Shown here: piece by piece, positions 17,274 to 25,827 of the stretch
How positions within the stretch are numbered: position 1 is the stretch's first letter
Layout: each line of letters opens with the position of its first letter
Assembly: GCA_934675585.1 (NCBI GenBank)
Contig: CAKUQY010000002.1
Location: 41,133 to 105,132 of the forward strand
Direction: 5' to 3'
From: an uncultured Opitutales bacterium
GTDB taxonomy: Bacteria; Verrucomicrobiota; Verrucomicrobiia; Opitutales; UBA953
DNA: 64,000 bases
Position numbers and translations under genes: made by a program
The notes under the pieces: model-generated
Databases searched by the model: none
Seen by the model: the letters and a program-made list of their open reading frames with translations, nothing else
What the model was told of the DNA's origin: nothing

Positions 17274-20200
17274 TTAAAGTTGAGTCGCTTTTTCGTTTAT
17301 TTTTACGAGCAATTTTGATGCTGCGGGAATAACGAGTAGCGATAAGATTGTTGCGCTAATCAAACCGCCAAATTGCACAATTGCAAGCGGGCCGAGCAAT
17401 TCGCCACCAGGTTGATCAATCGCTAAAATCAGCGGAAGCAATCCCAATTCGGTCGTCAGCGAAGTCATAATAATCGGCACAACGCGTTCCCGCGAACCCA
17501 CGCGAATCGCTTCAAGATGGCTCATGCCCTGCTCGACCAAATCGCGATAACGGCGCAAAAGAATCACTCCCGAACGCACGCCAAAACCAATCACCGTAAC
17601 AAAACCAACGATGGACGCGACCGACAAAATGGGCGCGACATAATCTCCTGAAAAAACAGAAACAACCGTTCCCGGCGACGCAATAAACACTGCGACAATG
17701 CCGCCAATAATGCACAACGGAATATTCACGAGCGTGACGAGCGCGCTGCGCAAACTTCCCAACGCCGCTGTTAACAAAAACACAACCGCAATCAAAATCG
17801 CCGCTCCCAACAAATAAAGCCGTTGAGCCGCAGATTCGCGCGCTTGAATCGTTCCCGCGTATTCGACCGTGCAACCGAACTCGTGCATTGCGGGATCGAG
17901 TTTTTCTCTACACGCTTCAACGAGATCGCCAAGATTGGAATTGGGCGCGGGATTGCACGAAATCATTGCTTTGCGTTGAGTGTTGTCGCGCAAAATGAGA
18001 TTGGTCGCTTCTTCGCGAAAAACCTCGGCAGCTTCGCCCAAACGCACGCTTTTACCGTTCCCGCCCAGCAAAACCAAATCGCGCACATCATCGATGGATG
18101 TTTTTTGTTCGGGCGCAATGCGCATCACAATGTTCAAGCGGTCTTGATTTTTAATCACTTCGCCAATTTTTTGTCCATTAATCGCAGTCGAAACTTGTTC
18201 GGCGGCTTCTGCCATTGTCAAACCAAACGCGGCGAGCATTTCTTGATTGTAGCGAATGCGAATTGTATCGACCATCACTTCACGATTGGCGCGCGCGTCG
18301 GCGACTTCGGGCATTTTTTCAAGAATTTCTTTTGCCTTTTGTGCCGCTTGGCGCAATTGTGGCAATTCTGTGCCATAAATATTGATCGCCATTTCAGAAT
18401 TAGAACCCGAAAGTGCCGCGCTAATGCGGTGAGCGAGCGGGTAGCCAATCATTGTGCTCGTTCCCGGAATCCCAGAAATCGCGTCTTGAATTGCCGCGCG
18501 CAACACTTTTTGATCTTTTTTCAAATCAACGCGCACAAGCAATTCTGACGCGGAAACGGGTTCGGCGTGTTCGTCATTTTCTGCGCGACCTGTGCGTTGA
18601 GCGACGCTCAAAACGCCATCAATTTTTCCCACTTTTTCAGCACAACGGCGCGCGATGCGTTCTGTTTCTTCAAGCGAAGTGCCGGGAACAGCATTCACAA
18701 AAACCGTGTAACAATCTTCATTAAATGGCGGCAAAAAACTTGCGCCAAATGTCGTTGCCAGCCCAAGCGCTGCCACGGTCAATAAAAGCGTTCCCGCGAG
18801 CACACTTTTTGCGTGGCGCAAACAAAAGTCCAAAATCGGCGTGTAATATTTTTTAATTTGTCGCACCGAAAAACTATCATTTTCATCTGCCGCGTTCCCG
18901 CCAGATTTTTTTGCGTTCCCGCGAAACGCCAAACTACAAAGCACGGGAACGATCGTGATTGCAACAATAATCGACATCGCAAACGCGAGCATAAACGAAA
19001 TGCCAAGCGGACGGAAAAATTGTCCTTCCAAACCCGACAAAAATAATACCGGCGTAAACACGAGCAAAATAATGAGCGACGAATAGCCGATTGAGCCGAT
19101 GATTTCGTCTTTGGCGCTCATTAAAACGGCAAATTTTGTTTTGCGTTCCCGCTCAGGCAATGCCGCATTTTCTGAAAGTTTTCGCCAAGCAATTTCAACA
19201 AAAATAATCGCGTTATCGACGACATCGCCCACTGCAACCGCCAAACCGCCAAGCGTCATAATATTAATTGCCAAATCAAACGCCGGGAACAACAACATCG
19301 CAAACAACACCGAAAGCGGCATCGCAGCAAGCGTAATAATTGCCGTGCGCACATTCAACAATGTGAGAAAAATTACTAACATCACAACGATTCCCGCCGT
19401 GAGCAATGTTTCTGCGCCATTTGCAAGTGAAAGCTCAATAAAATCAGACTGGCGATAAGCATCGGTGTGCAAACGCATTCCCGCCGGCAATTGGCTCACA
19501 GAAAATTCTTTCACCGCCGTATCAACCGCGCGCGTTAATTCTTGCGTGTTCGCGCCAGGAACTTTTTGAACAGAAAGCACAATCGCATCTCCGCCCAAAA
19601 AACCAGCGTTCCCGCGACGAGGCGCGCCATCAATTTTAACCTCTGCAAGATCTTCAATTTTTACCGTTCCCGAAATATGCGCGGGAACGAGCGCGCGGCG
19701 CAATTGCTCCAACGTTTCCACGCGCGAATCTTGACGCAACGGCAATTCCGTTCCCGCGACATCTTCAAGATAACCCGCAGGAGCCGACGAACCCGCCGCT
19801 GTTGCCGCCGTTTTTAAATCATCAAGCGAAATTTTTGCCTGACGCAAACGCGCGGGATCGTAAATAATTTGATATTCAGGCAAGCGTCCGCCAAGCACCG
19901 TTACTTGCCCCACGCCTGGAATCGCCAACAAGCGATTGCGCAAACGATATTCTGCGAGCTGGCGCATTTCGAGCAATTGTTGTTGCTTTGATTTTTCGGA
20001 AAGTTTTGCCGTTTCTGCGTCGGGCGTCAATGCAATCAACATAATTTCACCCGTTACCGAAACGATAGGCGCGAGCTCGGTTTCAACGCCTTCTGGAAAC
20101 GAAGAACGCACGCTCGCCAAACGCTCGGTTACAATTTGACGCGCCAAATAAATATCAGTGTCCCAATCAAAATCAACCCAAACAAATGACAAACCCGCGC

Positions 20201-20459
20201 CCGAAGATGAACGCACCGATTTAACGCCAGCCGTACCATTCATCGCCGATTCAACAGGAATCGTCACGTAGCGCTCAACTTCTTCAGCCGACAAACCGCC
20301 CGCCTCTGTTTGAATCGTCACGCGCGGAACTTTTAATTCTGGGAACACATCAATCGGCGTATTTTTTACGACAAACAAACTTGCAAAAACGAGCAACGCC
20401 GCCAAAAGCAACACCGTCCAACGCTTGCGCAAACAAAATGAAATTAAAGTATTCATCAA
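17274..20459 (-). CDS. Heavy-metal RND efflux pump, inner-membrane subunit (CusA/CzcA-like)
   Basis: 1,061 residues, full length for the HME-RND family. N-terminal helix, two large periplasmic loops and a repeated set of membrane helices. The proton-relay segment A-V-G-D-V-V-D-N-A-I-I-F-V-E in transmembrane helix 4 matches the D...D...E pattern of CzcA-type pumps. Takes up metal ions from the periplasm or from the adaptor and drives them through the outer-membrane channel using the proton gradient. Last gene of the order regulator - outer-membrane factor - adaptor - pump, with gaps of 17 to 36 bases. Rich in iterated motifs, which here mostly fall in loops. Confidence 0.93.
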   Translation of the reverse strand: MMNTLISFCLRKRWTVLLLAALLVFASLFVVKNTPIDVFPELKVPRVTIQTEAGGLSAEEVERYVTIPVESAMNGTAGVKSVRSSSGAGLSFVWVDFDWDTDIYLARQIVTERLASVRSSFPEGVETELAPIVSVTGEIMLIALTPDAETAKLSEKSKQQQLLEMRQLAEYRLRNRLLAIPGVGQVTVLGGRLPEYQIIYDPARLRQAKISLDDLKTAATAAGSSAPAGYLEDVAGTELPLRQDSRVETLEQLRRALVPAHISGTVKIEDLAEVKIDGAPRRGNAGFLGGDAIVLSVQKVPGANTQELTRAVDTAVKEFSVSQLPAGMRLHTDAYRQSDFIELSLANGAETLLTAGIVVMLVIFLTLLNVRTAIITLAAMPLSVLFAMLLFPAFDLAINIMTLGGLAVAVGDVVDNAIIFVEIAWRKLSENAALPERERKTKFAVLMSAKDEIIGSIGYSSLIILLVFTPVLFLSGLEGQFFRPLGISFMLAFAMSIIVAITIVPVLCSLAFRGNAKKSGGNAADENDSFSVRQIKKYYTPILDFCLRHAKSVLAGTLLLTVAALGLATTFGASFLPPFNEDCYTVFVNAVPGTSLEETERIARRCAEKVGKIDGVLSVAQRTGRAENDEHAEPVSASELLVRVDLKKDQKVLRAAIQDAISGIPGTSTMIGYPLAHRISAALSGSNSEMAINIYGTELPQLRQAAQKAKEILEKMPEVADARANREVMVDTIRIRYNQEMLAAFGLTMAEAAEQVSTAINGQKIGEVIKNQDRLNIVMRIAPEQKTSIDDVRDLVLLGGNGKSVRLGEAAEVFREEATNLILRDNTQRKAMISCNPAPNSNLGDLVEACREKLDPAMHEFGCTVEYAGTIQARESAAQRLYLLGAAILIAVVFLLTAALGSLRSALVTLVNIPLCIIGGIVAVFIASPGTVVSVFSGDYVAPILSVASIVGFVTVIGFGVRSGVILLRRYRDLVEQGMSHLEAIRVGSRERVVPIIMTSLTTELGLLPLILAIDQPGGELLGPLAIVQFGGLISATILSLLVIPAASKLLVKINEKATQL

Positions 20460-20476
20460 ATTTTCTCCATTTTATT

Positions 20477-21739
20477 TTAGTGTTCGCCCTCGTGAAATTT
20501 TCCGTCCGCGTGAAAATGTCCTGCAGTTTTTTTTGCGGGAGCGTTCCCGTTAACTGGCAAAACATATTTCAATTCGTAGCCGCCTTTAACGACAATTTTT
20601 TCGCCAAGATGAATGCCTGCAATTGGCGTTTTGCCACGACGCGACGGGAGTGCTGTAACTTTGCGCGCAAAAAATGTGTTTTTATCGTGTTCATCACAAA
20701 CAAAAACAATATCATCTACACCAACTTTGATAACCGCGCTCGCGGGAACGAGCACAAATTTTTCGTCGTGTCCATCATGCGCGGGAACTTGTTTTTTAGC
20801 CGTTTGCAAATATGCCACTTGCCCCGCATAAACGCCCGCGGGAATGCTCTTTGGCGTAAAATAAATTGTGCGCGCTTGAGTTGTTTCATCAATTTGTGCC
20901 GCAATGCGCAATGTGCCTTCGAGCAAATGTGTTTGCTCGCCAACTTGCACCGCCAAACGCGCATCTACATTTGAAAAATCATCGTTCCCGAAAGCAACGC
21001 CTTTAAATTCTGGCGCGGAAAATTTTGCCAAAGTCAACGCGCTCGTGCCACGTTCTGCCCAAGCGCCTTCGTTTAAATCGAGCGTTTGCACCACGCTTTC
21101 AGTTTGCGCGGGAACAATCAATTCGCCATCTTTAAAAGTCGCTCCCGCAGTCGCTTGATTCCAAAGCGCGCGGGAACGCTCGGTCGCGATTTCCAACGAT
21201 TCGATTTCTGCGGTTTTAAAATTGAGTTCCCCCGCGAGATCGCTATTTTTTAAGCCAATTTCCTCAATACGTTTTAAGCGTTCTGCAAGCGTGGCGAGTT
21301 CCGCTCGGGAACGTTTAAGCGACGCTTCGGCGTCTTTAATATCGCTTTTCAATGCGATTAAATCGGGCGACGCAAGCGAATAAAGTGGCGTTCCCGCGAC
21401 AACTTTTTCGCCAACGTGTACAAAAAATTTCACACGTCCATTCGCTGGCAACGATGCGTTGCGCACAGCATTTGGCGGGAGCGTCATTTGGCCGTAATAA
21501 ATTTTTTCGGCGGCTTGGTGAATTTGTGAAATCGTTTCAAATTGCATCACGATTGATTCGCGCGCGCGGTCTGAAATTTTCACGGGAACGCCCGCGTGCT
21601 CGCTCTCGGAGTGCTCGGAGGGTTCAGTATAATCTGTGCAATTCGCGTGTTCGTCATGCGCGTGTTCATCGTGAGTTTCAGCATTTGCGAATGCTGTAAA
21701 TGCAGCAATTAATGTAGCGAATAAAATATTTTTTTTCAT
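20477..21739 (-). CDS. RND periplasmic adaptor (CusB/CzcB-like), His-rich
   Basis: 420 residues with an N-terminal signal peptide ending near A-N-A. Mature N-terminus and C-terminus are both rich in His and acidic residues (HDEHAHDEHANC at the start, GHFHADGKFHEGEH at the end), as expected for metal capture. In between are lipoyl/barrel and alpha-hairpin regions of membrane-fusion proteins. Bridges the pump and the outer-membrane channel and hands metal to the pump. The exact metal cannot be read from the sequence; the copper-type regulator upstream points to Cu(I)/Ag(I), but Ni or Zn are not excluded. Confidence 0.9.
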   Translation of the reverse strand: MKKNILFATLIAAFTAFANAETHDEHAHDEHANCTDYTEPSEHSESEHAGVPVKISDRARESIVMQFETISQIHQAAEKIYYGQMTLPPNAVRNASLPANGRVKFFVHVGEKVVAGTPLYSLASPDLIALKSDIKDAEASLKRSRAELATLAERLKRIEEIGLKNSDLAGELNFKTAEIESLEIATERSRALWNQATAGATFKDGELIVPAQTESVVQTLDLNEGAWAERGTSALTLAKFSAPEFKGVAFGNDDFSNVDARLAVQVGEQTHLLEGTLRIAAQIDETTQARTIYFTPKSIPAGVYAGQVAYLQTAKKQVPAHDGHDEKFVLVPASAVIKVGVDDIVFVCDEHDKNTFFARKVTALPSRRGKTPIAGIHLGEKIVVKGGYELKYVLPVNGNAPAKKTAGHFHADGKFHEGEH

Positions 21740-21769
21740 AGCTTTAATGTGTTAAAATTTTAATACGAT

Positions 21770-23080
21770 TTATTTTTCGGGAACGCATTTTTGTTTCATT
21801 GCGTTTACTTGAATGCGTGTTTTGTGAAATTCTGCGAGCGAATCAAAATACGCGAGCGATGCTTCAAAACTTTGTTGTGCAGCTTCTGACAAAACCGCGG
21901 GCGACAATTCGCCAATATCAATAGCGCGATAAATTTTTTCTAAACGTTCGTGCAAATTTTTGGCGCGTTGTTGTTGCTTGCGACAATAAGATTCGTTAGC
22001 GATTTGAGCGCGTTCTAAACGACGCAAATTATAAAATTGTTCCTGCCAAAGCGTCAGCGTTTCGATGCGCAAAACTTCACGCGTTCCCGTGGCTTCGGCA
22101 ATCCCGCGACGATTGCGATTCCACAACGGCAACGAAAAACCAACGCCCAAGGTGAACGAATCTTCAAATTCATCGTTCCCGTCGATCTCATAACTTGGGC
22201 TGAGCGAAAGTTCTGGATACTGCTTACGAATTTCAGTTTTTAATGCAATTTCGCTCGCGTTGTAGGTCGCAAGCGCCGCGCGCATTTTTGGCTGTTCTGC
22301 GAGTTCTTCAGCGCTTGGCGAAATAATACACGCGGGAATTTCCTCAGGAAAATTTGTGTCCAATTTAATTTCAGCCGACGCGTTGGGCTTTAAACCCAAC
22401 TTGCGCATAATGTCGGCGTGAAGTTCGACAAGTCGCAAATACAACGCTTGGCGTTCCCGCTCGGTCGCATTTTCACGGTCTTCGGCGGCTTGCATTTCAT
22501 CTTGTGTGATTTCGCCCGCCTCTGCCAATTGTTCAAGACGATCATTTTCCAAAATCGTTTTTTGCAAATACGCGTCTGTAAAATCTAATTTCTTTTTGGT
22601 CGCCGAATAATCAACCCAAAGCATTGCAAGCTCGCTGCGAAAATCAAGTTCTGCCTGCGCAAGCTGCCAATAATCTGCTTCTGAATAAAATGCCGCGATT
22701 TCTTTTTCCAAACCAGGCAAACCTGTAATCGGGAGCGTCAAACTCAAACCTGGAGAATACGCCCATGGTTGCGCGCTCGTTGATAAAGTGCGTTTGACAG
22801 ACATTGAAAAATCGGGATCTTGCCAAAGTCCCGACATTGCTTCAACCGCTTTTGATTGCGCGAGTTTTGCGCGGGAACGATTGAGTTCTGGGCTAAAAAC
22901 GAGTCCGACAATTTGCGCATCTGCAAGCGTCAAAATGGTGTGTTCCCGCGTCGCTTCGTTCGTTGCGGTTTCCCAATTTGTTGTTTCTGTTTTTAAATCG
23001 ATTGGGCGCGATTCAAATGTCGTACATGCCGAAAATGCAAGTGCCGACAAACTTAAAAATGGAATGTATTTTTTTCGCAT
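21770..23080 (-). CDS. Outer-membrane factor of the metal efflux system (CusC/CzcC-like lipoprotein)
   Basis: 436 residues. Signal peptide with lipobox F-S-A-C (Cys at about 19), so it is a lipoprotein. The rest is the alpha-helical/coiled-coil repeat of the TolC family, with two related halves. It forms the exit duct through the outer membrane. Second gene of the operon, 36 bases after the regulator stop. Confidence 0.9.
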   Translation of the reverse strand: MRKKYIPFLSLSALAFSACTTFESRPIDLKTETTNWETATNEATREHTILTLADAQIVGLVFSPELNRSRAKLAQSKAVEAMSGLWQDPDFSMSVKRTLSTSAQPWAYSPGLSLTLPITGLPGLEKEIAAFYSEADYWQLAQAELDFRSELAMLWVDYSATKKKLDFTDAYLQKTILENDRLEQLAEAGEITQDEMQAAEDRENATERERQALYLRLVELHADIMRKLGLKPNASAEIKLDTNFPEEIPACIISPSAEELAEQPKMRAALATYNASEIALKTEIRKQYPELSLSPSYEIDGNDEFEDSFTLGVGFSLPLWNRNRRGIAEATGTREVLRIETLTLWQEQFYNLRRLERAQIANESYCRKQQQRAKNLHERLEKIYRAIDIGELSPAVLSEAAQQSFEASLAYFDSLAEFHKTRIQVNAMKQKCVPEK

Positions 23081-23116
23081 TTAAAAAATGGTAAAAAGTT
23101 TTTCGGGAACGAGAAA

Positions 23117-23413
23117 TTAAAGCGTTTTTTTCAAAAGATCGGTGAGTTCATCGAGTGCGCGAGTGTCTTTTTGTTCGAGCGATTCGCGAATACAACCTTT
23201 CAAATGATCATTCAAAATTTCGGTCCAAACGCCGCGCAAAGCTCCCGAAACCGACGAAACTAAACTTAAAATTTCAACACATTCGCGATCATTTTCGACC
23301 ATTTCTTGCAGCGCGCGCGTTTGCCCTTCAATGCGACGCAACCGCGTCACGAGTTTTTTCTTCATTTCTGGGGTGTGGCAATGAATGTGCCCTAATGATT
23401 TTTTATTTTTCAT
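23117..23413 (-). CDS. CsoR-family metal-sensing repressor
   Basis: 98 residues from the ATG at 23413; an upstream in-frame start (23449) would lie inside the promoter. All-helical CsoR/RcnR fold. Counting from this start, Cys45, His70 and Cys74 have exactly the 25- and 4-residue spacing of the Cu(I)-binding Cys-His-Cys triad of CsoR (Cys36, His61, Cys65 in the M. tuberculosis protein). The N-terminal H-I-H-C-H resembles the extra ligands of nickel sensors of the InrS kind, so Ni is an alternative. Represses its own operon through the site overlapping its promoter; metal binding would release it. Confidence 0.9.
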   Translation of the reverse strand: MKNKKSLGHIHCHTPEMKKKLVTRLRRIEGQTRALQEMVENDRECVEILSLVSSVSGALRGVWTEILNDHLKGCIRESLEQKDTRALDELTDLLKKTL

Positions 23414-23420
23414 AAAAATA

Positions 23421-23449
23421 AGCATAGGGGCTATGCCTATATTTGTCAA
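23421..23449 (-). promoter_or_regulatory. Promoter of the metal efflux operon, predicted leaderless start
   Basis: Read on the minus strand: TTGACA, 17-base spacer, TATGCT, then seven bases and the ATG at 23413. With the usual 6-8 bases from -10 to start, transcription would begin at or next to the A of the ATG. Confidence 0.75.
23422..23436. promoter_or_regulatory. CsoR-type operator
   Basis: GCATAG-GGG-CTATGC, a perfect 6-base inverted repeat around a G-tract, as known for CsoR/RcnR-family sites. It covers the -10 box and the end of the spacer, so bound repressor would block RNA polymerase. Confidence 0.75.
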
Positions 23450-23546
23450 ATTATTTTTTGCGCGGGAACGCGTAGCGGGAACACAAAAACATCGCAGGAA
23501 CGCGTTTAAAATCTGCGTTCCCGCGACGAAAATAAAAGTTTAAATT

Positions 23547-24170
23547 TTATTGTTTGCTACGGCGCTTTTTCCAAATAAAGAAAATAATTGAGACAAAAAC
23601 AACACCTGCGATTGCCCAACCAATGGGCTTGCTGTAATGTTCAACCATTGGCACGAGTTGATCGTAAGGAACAACGCTGTGCAACGCGTAACCAATTATC
23701 GCCAAAACGATATTCCACGCTCCCGCGCCCAAAGTTGTGTAAACCAAAAACTTACCGACAGGCATTTTCGCGAGCCCCGCGGGAATCGAAATAAATTGAC
23801 GCACGACGGGAACGAGACGACCTGTCATCGTAGCGACTGCGCCGTATTTTATGAAAAATTTTTCAGAGCGTACGATTTTTTCTTCGTCGATCAAACAAAG
23901 TTTTCCCCAGCGCGAATTGGCAAATTTATAAACTATGCCACGCCCAAAGCAACGCGCAAAATAATAGTTAAATAACGCACCGATGTCTGCGCCAATTGTT
24001 GCAACAATGACGACCAAAAAAATATTTAATTCGCCCGCGGCTGCTTTGTAAGCACCTGGTGGCACGACGACTTCGGACGGGAACGGAATAAATGAACTTT
24101 CAATCGCCATAGAAATCGCGACAGTCCAATAATTAATGTGTCCCAAAAGCCAAGTGATGAGATCCGACAT
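23547..24170 (-). CDS. DedA-family membrane protein
   Basis: 207 residues. Contains the family pattern E-S-S-F-I-P-F-P-S-E at about 24-33, then G-A-D-I-G-A and the G-R-L-V-P-V-V-R-Q-F-I-S-I-P-A-G segment typical of DedA/SNARE-associated proteins. Four to five hydrophobic segments and a basic C-terminus. These proteins help recycle undecaprenyl phosphate or other lipids and support membrane homeostasis. Lies 7 bases after the thioredoxin reductase gene on the same strand, so likely co-transcribed. Confidence 0.9.
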   Translation of the reverse strand: MSDLITWLLGHINYWTVAISMAIESSFIPFPSEVVVPPGAYKAAAGELNIFLVVIVATIGADIGALFNYYFARCFGRGIVYKFANSRWGKLCLIDEEKIVRSEKFFIKYGAVATMTGRLVPVVRQFISIPAGLAKMPVGKFLVYTTLGAGAWNIVLAIIGYALHSVVPYDQLVPMVEHYSKPIGWAIAGVVFVSIIFFIWKKRRSKQ

Positions 24171-24177
24171 TTTTTGA

Positions 24178-25110
24178 TTAATTTACAGATTCAAGAAAAC
24201 GTTGGGCTTCAATTGCGGCGCGCGCACCCATGCCTGCTGCGGTGATTGCTTGGCGATAATGGTGGTCTGCGCAATCGCCCGCGACAAAAACCCCGGGAAC
24301 GTTAGTGCGAACGCCAGAATTATCGCTCGAAATCAGCAAACCATCAGGTTCCATCGGCAATGCGCCTTGCAAAAATTTTGTATCGGGTTCGTGACCAATT
24401 GCGATAAAAATTCCCGAAACCGCGAGTGTTTGCTCTTGTTCTGAAAATTTATCTTTAACGATGATTGCGTTAACCTTGCCGTTTTCGTCGCCCGTAATGC
24501 GTTGAACGAGCGCATTAAACACGGGAACGATTTTTGGGTTTTCGGCAACGCGCGTCGCCATCACGTCTGACGCGCGCAATTTATCTCGACGATGAATCAA
24601 ATAAACTTTTGAAGCAAAACGCGTCAAAAAGTTCGCCTCTTCCGCGGCAGTGTCGCCACCGCCAATAACAGCGATTTCTTTATCGCGATAAAACGCTCCA
24701 TCACAAGTCGCACAAGTCGAAACGCCGTTCCCGCCAAAAAAATCTTTCTCGCCGGGAACGCCTAAAAATCGCGAAACCGCGCCTGTTGCAATGATGACCG
24801 CTTTGGCTTCAAGCGTTTTACCCGAAACCAAGTTTAATTTTTTTGTCGTTCCCGCAAAATCAACCGATGCCACAGAATCAAATTCAAAGCGCGCGCCAAA
24901 TTTTTCGGCTTGTTGGTGCATCGAATAAGTCAATGTGAAGCCATCAACACCTTCGGGGAAACCTGGAAAATTTTCGACTGTCGATGTCGTCGTGAGTTGA
25001 CCGCCGGGAACGCTTCCTTCAAGCACCAACGGAGAAAGTCCTGCGCGCGCCGCATAAATCGCCGCCGTTGCACCTGCGCAACCACTACCAACAATTACAA
25101 TATTTTCCAT
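24178..25110 (-). CDS. trxB: Thioredoxin reductase
   Basis: About 310 residues starting at the ATG 25110 (a TTG directly before it is also in frame). FAD-binding G-S-G-C-A-G at the N-terminus, NADPH-binding G-G-G-D-T-A-A-E-E-A, and the redox-active Cys-Ala-Thr-Cys-Asp. C-terminal G-V-F-V-A-G-D-C-A-D is the second FAD motif. Reduces thioredoxin with NADPH in the cytoplasm. Length and motif order are standard. Confidence 0.95.
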   Translation of the reverse strand: MENIVIVGSGCAGATAAIYAARAGLSPLVLEGSVPGGQLTTTSTVENFPGFPEGVDGFTLTYSMHQQAEKFGARFEFDSVASVDFAGTTKKLNLVSGKTLEAKAVIIATGAVSRFLGVPGEKDFFGGNGVSTCATCDGAFYRDKEIAVIGGGDTAAEEANFLTRFASKVYLIHRRDKLRASDVMATRVAENPKIVPVFNALVQRITGDENGKVNAIIVKDKFSEQEQTLAVSGIFIAIGHEPDTKFLQGALPMEPDGLLISSDNSGVRTNVPGVFVAGDCADHHYRQAITAAGMGARAAIEAQRFLESVN

Positions 25111-25126
25111 CAAAACAATCCGTTAA

Positions 25127-25471
25127 TTATTTAACTTTTTTGAGCGCAATTTTGATAATAATTGCGAGCACAATGCCCCAAATAATTGAGGTTGCCACCA
25201 TGCAAAGCCAAAATGAAATTGGCCATTCTGGATTTTCGCCACCTTTTGCGAATGCGCCAATCGTCGCCAAAGTGCCTTCTGCTGAGCCCCAGCCATACCA
25301 GCCCATTTTATTAGCAAACCAAATGCCTGGCTGACCAATTACTTTGAGCAAAGAAGTTACAACGCCAGTGTAATGCAATACAACCAACGCAAAGTGAACA
25401 ATCGCAATTCCAAGAGCCGAGAATATCGTTTTCATATGAGTAACAATAAATAAAAATAATGACATTTTCAT
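25127..25471 (-). CDS. Small membrane protein of unknown function
   Basis: 114 residues from the ATG at 25471, or 102 from the ATG at 25435; the choice is open. Two hydrophobic segments, one near the N-terminus and one near the C-terminus, separated by an aromatic, Gly-rich loop (Trp-Tyr-Gly-Trp-Gly). No family recognised. Lies 16 bases before trxB on the same strand, so it may head the operon that continues with trxB and the dedA-like gene. Confidence 0.65.
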   Translation of the reverse strand: MKMSLFLFIVTHMKTIFSALGIAIVHFALVVLHYTGVVTSLLKVIGQPGIWFANKMGWYGWGSAEGTLATIGAFAKGGENPEWPISFWLCMVATSIIWGIVLAIIIKIALKKVK

Positions 25472-25483
25472 CACTGACTATTG

Positions 25484-25512
25484 ATTATAATTCGTTCCCG
25501 TGAACTCGTAAA
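25484..25512 (-). promoter_or_regulatory. Possible promoter for the small membrane protein, trxB and dedA genes
   Basis: Minus strand: TTTACG, 17-base spacer containing an iterated motif (CACGGGAACG), then TATAAT. The -10 box is 12 bases before the ATG at 25471. Confidence 0.5.
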
Positions 25513-25564
25513 TAACAAAAAAATCTCAATCCTCACAAATGAGCAATTAAGATTTTTAAAAATT

Positions 25565-25638
25565 TGGTGCGGCTAGTCAGACTCGAACTGACCTTACCAC
25601 TTTGGAAGAGTGGAGTCCTACCACTGAACGATAGCCGC
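25565..25638 (-). tRNA. tRNA-Gly(UCC)
   Basis: Cloverleaf on the minus strand: acceptor GCGGCTA paired with TAGCCGC, anticodon loop CTTCCAA between stem CCACT/AGTGG, T-arm with GTTCGAG, and encoded CCA. The anticodon TCC reads GGA. Confidence 0.95.
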
Positions 25639-25647
25639 AATAAAAAG

Positions 25648-25724
25648 TGGTGGGAGTAGCAGAAGTCGAATCTGCGACCTTTTGCGTGTCATGCAAACGC
25701 TCTAACCAACTGAGCTATACCCCC
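25648..25724 (-). tRNA. tRNA-Val(GAC)
   Basis: Minus-strand cloverleaf: acceptor GGGGGTA/TACTCCC, anticodon stem TTTGC/GCAAA with loop ATGACAC (anticodon GAC), T-arm with ATTCGAC, encoded CCA. Lies 9 bases upstream of tRNA-Gly and probably forms one transcript with it. Confidence 0.93.
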
Positions 25725-25740
25725 GTCAAAGGTAAAATCA

Positions 25741-25769
25741 ATTTTACGCTTATTTTTACAAAAAAGCAA
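25741..25769 (-). promoter_or_regulatory. Promoter of tRNA-Val and tRNA-Gly
   Basis: Minus strand: TTGCTT, 17-base spacer, TAAAAT, 16 bases before the tRNA-Val 5' end. The -10 surroundings GCGTAAAAT resemble those of the tRNA-Leu promoter at 60929. Confidence 0.7.
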
Positions 25770-25827
25770 GCACAAATTTTAATTTAGCGGCGATAAAGGT
25801 TATTTTATCTTTCGCCGAACAAATCAT

